Shown one piece after another: positions 7,988-10,825 of a stretch of 10,825 nt of DNA. Numbering within the stretch: the first letter of the stretch is position 1; the number at the start of each line of letters is the position of its first letter. The stretch is from contig JBOGDS010000108.1 in the NCBI GenBank assembly GCA_050743075.1, positions 1 through 10,825 on the forward strand, in the 5' to 3' direction. A program made the position numbers and the translations under genes. This DNA is from JBOGDS01 sp050743075. Lineage in GTDB: Bacteria > Actinomycetota > Actinomycetes > Jiangellales > Jiangellaceae. The notes under the pieces are model-generated. The model did no database searches and was not told the origin of the DNA. It saw only the letters and a program-made list of their open reading frames with translations.

Positions 7988-8008
7988 CGTACGCAGATCT
8001 GCGTAGCC
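7988..8008. promoter_or_regulatory. Palindromic operator candidate in the ABC/TCS divergent promoter
   Basis: TACGCAGATCTGCGTA (7990-8005) is a perfect 16-bp palindrome. It lies in the 133-nt gap between the divergent ABC and kinase genes. Its centre is about 65 nt upstream of the predicted kinase start of transcription, a position usual for NarL-type activators. A near copy occurs at 9992-10012: with one flanking pair included, 18 of 21 positions agree. Binding by the response regulator at 9280-9975 is inferred. Confidence 0.6.
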
Positions 8009-8050
8009 AGGTCACGTCGACCGCACGACGACTCCGGACGCCCGACGTCC

Positions 8051-8056
8051 TATCGT
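8051..8056 (+). promoter_or_regulatory. -10 box of leaderless kinase promoter
   Basis: TATCGT fits TANNNT and lies 6 nt before GTG 8063. The layout supports leaderless translation and decides the start of the histidine kinase. No clear -35 is present, which would fit an activator-dependent promoter. Confidence 0.5.
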
Positions 8057-8062
8057 CGCGGG

Positions 8063-9283
8063 GTGACCACGACCAGCCGCGATGCGAGCGCCGCCAGCGA
8101 CGCCCGGCGGCCCGTCGGCGGGCTTCGGGCCCTGGTGGCGCGGGACTGGTGGTGGGACCTGCTGCCGGCGCTGCCGTTGCTCGTGATCGGCCTCGGCGGC
8201 ACCGGACCTGCCGGGCACAACCAGCTCGACTCGGCTCGGACGCCGGATGCGCTCGGTTACGGCCTAGTCGTCGTAGCGGCGTTGTCGCTGCTGCTCCGGC
8301 GACGTCAGCCGGTGGCCGTGCTTGTCATATGTGGGCTCACGATCGCCGGCTACCTGTTCCTCGACTACCCGTTCGGGCCGGTGCAGCTCGTAGGTCCCGC
8401 GGCGGCCTGGTCTGTGGGTCGGCAGCTGCCGTGGCGGCAGGTGGCGGTGTGGGTCGGTGGGCTGGTCGCGGTTGTCCCCATCGCGGCCGCACCGCGGTTC
8501 GTCGACGAGACTACGGTCGGCTGGCTGGGGTTCCTGGGCTGGGCGTTGACGTGGACGGCCGTAGTGGCGGCGTCGGCGGCGATCGGTGCCGCCGTCACGT
8601 CGCGGCAGCGGTCGGAGGAGGGTGTGCGCCTCGAGCAGGCGCGCCGTGCCGTCTCGGAAGAGCGGTTGGCGATGGCGCAGGACGTGCACGACGGCGTCGG
8701 GCACGGGCTCGCCGTCATTGCGATGCAGGCGGGCGTCGCAATGCACGTGTTCGACCGCGACCCGGACCGCGCCCGCGAGCTGTTGGCGACTATCCGCGCC
8801 ACCAGCCGGGAGGCGCTGGACGGCCTGCGCGCCGACCTGGACCGGCTGCGCTCGGGCGACACGTCGGCGGCTCGGCGGCCGGCTCCCGGCCTGGCCGACC
8901 TGCCGGTGCTGCTGGAGCGGATGCGCAGCGGTGGGCTGGACGTGCGGACGGAGCTGACGGGACTTGACGGCGAACTGCCGAGCGCCGTCGACGGCGCGGC
9001 GTACCGGATCGTCCAGGAGTCGTTGACGAATGTGCTGCGGCACGCGGGCGCCACACCTGTGACGGTCCGCGTGCATCGGGAGAGGGACGCGCTCGTGCTG
9101 GAGATCCGCGACCGAGGCCGCGGCGCACCCGCGGCCGCCGGCCCTGCCTCGTCCGGTCTGGGCATCCCGGGGATGCGTCAGCGCGCCGCGGCCGTCGGTG
9201 GGACACTGCAGGCCGGGCCCGCGCCAGGACGCGGTTTCCTGGTTCGAGCCGTCCTGCCGTTGCCGCCCGGAGGCCCGGCGTGA
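8063..9283 (+). CDS. Sensor histidine kinase, NarL-system type (HisKA_3)
   Basis: 406 residues from GTG 8063. The N-terminal half (about 31-178) is five to six membrane spans with short loops and no sizeable extracellular sensor domain, as in intramembrane-sensing kinases. A helix (RQRSEEGVRLEQARRAVSEE) leads to the HisKA_3 motif RLAMAQDVHDGVGHGLAVIA, with phospho-acceptor His209. The ATPase domain shows N-box IVQESLTNVLRHAG (Asn323), G1 DRGRG (350-354) and G2 SGLGIPGMRQR (364-374). It phosphorylates the adjacent LuxR-type regulator; the two genes overlap by GTGA at 9280-9283. Divergent ABC exporter genes and a shared palindrome suggest that it senses a substrate or stress handled by that exporter. 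The motif is DVHDGVGH rather than the common ELHDVVAH; both are functional in the family. Confidence 0.93.
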   Translation: MTTTSRDASAASDARRPVGGLRALVARDWWWDLLPALPLLVIGLGGTGPAGHNQLDSARTPDALGYGLVVVAALSLLLRRRQPVAVLVICGLTIAGYLFLDYPFGPVQLVGPAAAWSVGRQLPWRQVAVWVGGLVAVVPIAAAPRFVDETTVGWLGFLGWALTWTAVVAASAAIGAAVTSRQRSEEGVRLEQARRAVSEERLAMAQDVHDGVGHGLAVIAMQAGVAMHVFDRDPDRARELLATIRATSREALDGLRADLDRLRSGDTSAARRPAPGLADLPVLLERMRSGGLDVRTELTGLDGELPSAVDGAAYRIVQESLTNVLRHAGATPVTVRVHRERDALVLEIRDRGRGAPAAAGPASSGLGIPGMRQRAAAVGGTLQAGPAPGRGFLVRAVLPLPPGGPA

Positions 9284-9975
9284 CCGGTCCCGACGCCGCC
9301 GAGCCCCGTCCGGTGACCCGGGTCGTGGTCGTCGACGACCAGGCGCTGGTCCGGATGGGGTTGCGGGCGCTGTTCGACAGCGAACCCGACACCGATCTCG
9401 TCGGCGAGGCGGACGACGGTCGCGCCGGGGTCGCGACGATCCGGCGGACCGTGCCGGACGTCGTGCTGATGGACATCCGGATGCCGGTGATGGACGGGCT
9501 CGCCGCGCTGCGCGAGATCACCGCGGACCCGGCGCTCGCCGGCGTCCGCGTCGTGATCCTGACCACGTTCGAGATCGACGAGTACGTGTTCGAGGCGCTC
9601 GCCGGCGGAGCCAGCGGGTTCGTCCTCAAGGATGCCGACCCAGCCGAGCTGCTGAACGCCGTGCGCGTCGTCGCCGACGGCGGCTCGCTGCTGTCGCCGA
9701 GCGTGACGCGGCGCGTCATCGAACAGTTCGCGGGCGCGACGTCCCGGCGGGCTGCGCCACACCCGCGGATCGGCGACCTCACCGATCGGGAGCGCGAGAT
9801 GGCTGCCTGGGTCGCCACCGGACGGTCCAACGACGAGATCGCCGAGGCACTCGTCATCAGCCCGGCCACCGTACGTACCCACGTCAGCCGCGCCATGATC
9901 AAGCTGGGGGCCCGCGATCGGGCCCAGCTCGTCGTCTTCGCGATCGAGTCCGGGCTGCGGCTCGACGACGCCTGA
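9280..9975 (+). CDS. Response regulator, NarL/LuxR family
   Basis: 231 residues. The receiver domain (about 13-130) has the acidic pair Asp19-Asp20 (VVVVDDQALVR), phospho-acceptor Asp65 (VVLMDIRMPVMDG), the conserved Thr in VVILTTF and Lys in GFVLKDAD. The C-terminal LuxR helix-turn-helix (about 166-225) reads LTDREREMAAWVATGRSNDE followed by IAEALVISPATVRTHVSRAM, with the recognition helix ATVRTHVSRAM. Phosphorylated regulators of this type dimerise and bind inverted repeats. Two such repeats lie in the window (7988-8008 and 9992-10012). It is co-transcribed with the kinase, whose last codons it overlaps by 4 nt. Likely targets by position: its own operon, the ABC exporter and the DoxX-MFS genes. 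The family call is certain; the regulon is inference. Confidence 0.95.
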   Translation: MTGPDAAEPRPVTRVVVVDDQALVRMGLRALFDSEPDTDLVGEADDGRAGVATIRRTVPDVVLMDIRMPVMDGLAALREITADPALAGVRVVILTTFEIDEYVFEALAGGASGFVLKDADPAELLNAVRVVADGGSLLSPSVTRRVIEQFAGATSRRAAPHPRIGDLTDREREMAAWVATGRSNDEIAEALVISPATVRTHVSRAMIKLGARDRAQLVVFAIESGLRLDDA

Positions 9976-9991
9976 GGACCATCTCTCCACT

Positions 9992-10012
9992 CGTACGCAG
10001 GTCGTCGTAGCC
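9992..10012. promoter_or_regulatory. Second copy of the palindromic operator, upstream of DoxX gene
   Basis: The segment has TACGCAG (9994-10000) followed after GTCGT by CGTA (10006-10009). It agrees at 18 of 21 positions with 7988-8008, including both outer ends. Its centre is about 97 nt before the DoxX ATG. No TANNNT -10 box is obvious between the site and the gene. The match between two promoter regions of neighbouring genes supports one regulator. Confidence 0.55.
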
Positions 10013-10087
10013 GCGATGCCGCGCAGGAGCTGACGACAGCGATCCCGCCCGTCACGAGGCTGGATCACGTTGGCTCACCCGATGATT

Positions 10088-10091
10088 GGAG
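10088..10091 (+). promoter_or_regulatory. Shine-Dalgarno site deciding the DoxX start
   Basis: GGAG is spaced 7 nt from ATG 10099, ideal for translation start there. No comparable site precedes TTG 10086, GTG 10170 or ATG 10194, the in-frame alternatives for the main DoxX frame. Confidence 0.5.
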
Positions 10092-10098
10092 ACCGATC

Positions 10099-10637
10099 AT
10101 GACCGCGGCACACACCCCGAGGCGCGCACCGACCGAGCGGCGGACGAGGTCCAGGAACTCGAGACCTCCGTGGCGCGACGCGTCCAGCACCGCATGACCG
10201 CGTGGCTGGCCCGCTACAGCATCGTCGTCCTGCGGATCAGCCTGGGCCTGGTGTTCCTCGGCTTCGGCATGTTGAAGTTCTTCCCCGGCGCCAGTCCGGC
10301 AGAGGAGCTGGCCGTGCGCACCCTCGACACGCTGTCGTTGGGGATCCTGTCCGGTGACGTGGCGCTGCGCGTGAGCGCATTGGCCGAGTGCTTCATCGGC
10401 CTGACCCTGATCACCGGCAAGCTGTTGCGAACCGGACTGGCGGTCCTGGCCGTGTCGCTGGTCGGCATCATGTCGCCGGTGGTGCTGTTCTTCGGCGACC
10501 TGTTCCCCGGGGCGCCGACGCTGGAAGCGCAGTACGTGCTCAAGGACATCGTCCTGGTGGCCGCCGGCATGGTCATCGCGGCTCGGGCGCTGGGTGCTCG
10601 GCTGGTCGCCGATGGCAGCTCGGACACGGCTGTTTGA
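10099..10637 (+). CDS. DoxX family membrane protein, start region possibly frameshifted
   Basis: The body reads MTAWLARYSIVVLRISLGLV, FLGFGMLKFFPGASPAEELA, then FIGLTLITGKLLRTGLAVLA, ending ALGARLVADGSSDTAV. The RISLGLVFLGFGMLKFFPG segment is the family hallmark of span 1; four spans are visible. DoxX-type proteins are small inner-membrane proteins linked to redox or thiol stress; exact activity is unknown. The best ribosome site serves ATG 10099, but that frame ends after 32 codons at 10197. One base added in CCCC (10115-10118) would join it to the DoxX frame as MTAAHTPEARTDRAADEVQE, 179 residues. Otherwise translation starts at ATG 10194, overlapping the short frame's stop as ATGA. It follows the TCS by 123 nt and precedes an MFS gene by 41 nt, so a DoxX-MFS transcript is likely. 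Confidence 0.8.
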
Positions 10638-10642
10638 GATAG

Positions 10643-10659
10643 GAGGGCGATCCGCCCTC
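10643..10659 (+). terminator. Hairpin between DoxX and MFS genes
   Basis: GAGGGCG (10643-10649) and CGCCCTC (10653-10659) form a perfect 7-bp GC-rich stem with the 3-nt loop ATC. It starts 5 nt past the DoxX stop. Only TCGTT follows, so it may be a partial terminator or an RNA-stabilising or attenuating element rather than a full stop. The ribosome site of the next gene (10665-10669) lies just outside the stem. Confidence 0.5.
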
Positions 10660-10678
10660 TCGTTAGGAGTGCACTGCC

Positions 10679-10825
10679 ATGACGACGACTGAGACCGCTG
10701 CTCCCCGGGCCGGGCGCCGGGAGTGGGTCGGCTTGACCGTGCTCGCGCTTGCTTGCCTGCTGTACGTGATGGACCTGACGGTGCTGCATCTCGCGGTGCC
10801 GGCGATCAGCGCCGACCTGCGGCCG
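10679..10825 (+). CDS. MFS transporter (DHA2 type), N-terminus; continues past right edge
   Basis: 49 codons are present. The protein begins MTTTETAAPRAGRREWVGLT and continues VLALACLLYVMDLTVLHLAV, then PAISADLRP. The span-1 signature LLY-MDLTVLHLAVPAIS-DL is typical of 14-span DHA2 drug:proton antiporters (SmvA/QacA/EmrB-like), where the Asp of MDLT lies in the first span. AGGAG (10665-10669) lies 9 nt before the ATG and confirms the start. It probably shares a transcript with the DoxX gene, with the hairpin at 10643-10659 between them. Likely role: proton-driven efflux of cationic or hydrophobic compounds. The family call rests on the first span only, but the motif is distinctive. Confidence 0.8.
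   Translation, partial: MTTTETAAPRAGRREWVGLTVLALACLLYVMDLTVLHLAVPAISADLRP

Noticed and set aside
9178..10068. Minus-strand frames of about 300-420 codons over the TCS
   Set aside because: They are antisense to the kinase and regulator, whose motifs are complete.

Overview
The window is high-GC DNA with strong third-position GC bias, GTG starts and several TANNNT-type -10 boxes 6-7 nt before a start codon (leaderless-style). Together with the protein families, this points to a free-living actinobacterium (Actinomycetota). I cannot place it to genus.

Left part (1-2780): a GNAT acetyltransferase runs off the left edge. It is followed by a small decayed IS3-type OrfA remnant and then three co-oriented minus-strand VOC/glyoxalase-fold genes (2780 to 951). 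Two of these carry single-base frameshifts, each repairable by removing one base in a G/C run.

Middle part (2820-6053): a mosaic of truncated genes joined head-to-tail or tail-to-tail with almost no spacer. It holds a 3' permease-like remnant, the N-terminus of an MBL-fold hydrolase, the N-terminus of a methyltransferase, a long M36 metallopeptidase lacking both ends, the C-terminal part of an unknown protein, and the N-terminus of an ECF sigma factor. The first about 45 nt (from 2820) nearly repeat the 3' end of the ABC permease that starts the right part (from 6134). No transposase or recombinase lies at the junctions, so either genomic decay or contig misassembly could explain the block.

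Right part (6134-10825): an intact, coherent module. An ABC-2 exporter (permease plus ATPase, minus strand) is divergent from a NarL-type two-component system (kinase and regulator overlapping by 4 nt). A DoxX-family membrane protein and the start of a DHA2-type MFS exporter follow. A perfect 16-bp palindrome sits in the divergent promoter region, and a near copy (18 of 21 positions) lies upstream of the DoxX gene. The simplest reading is that the response regulator binds both sites and controls its own operon, the ABC exporter and the DoxX-MFS pair, as an envelope-stress or drug-export regulon. This regulon is an inference from the sequence.
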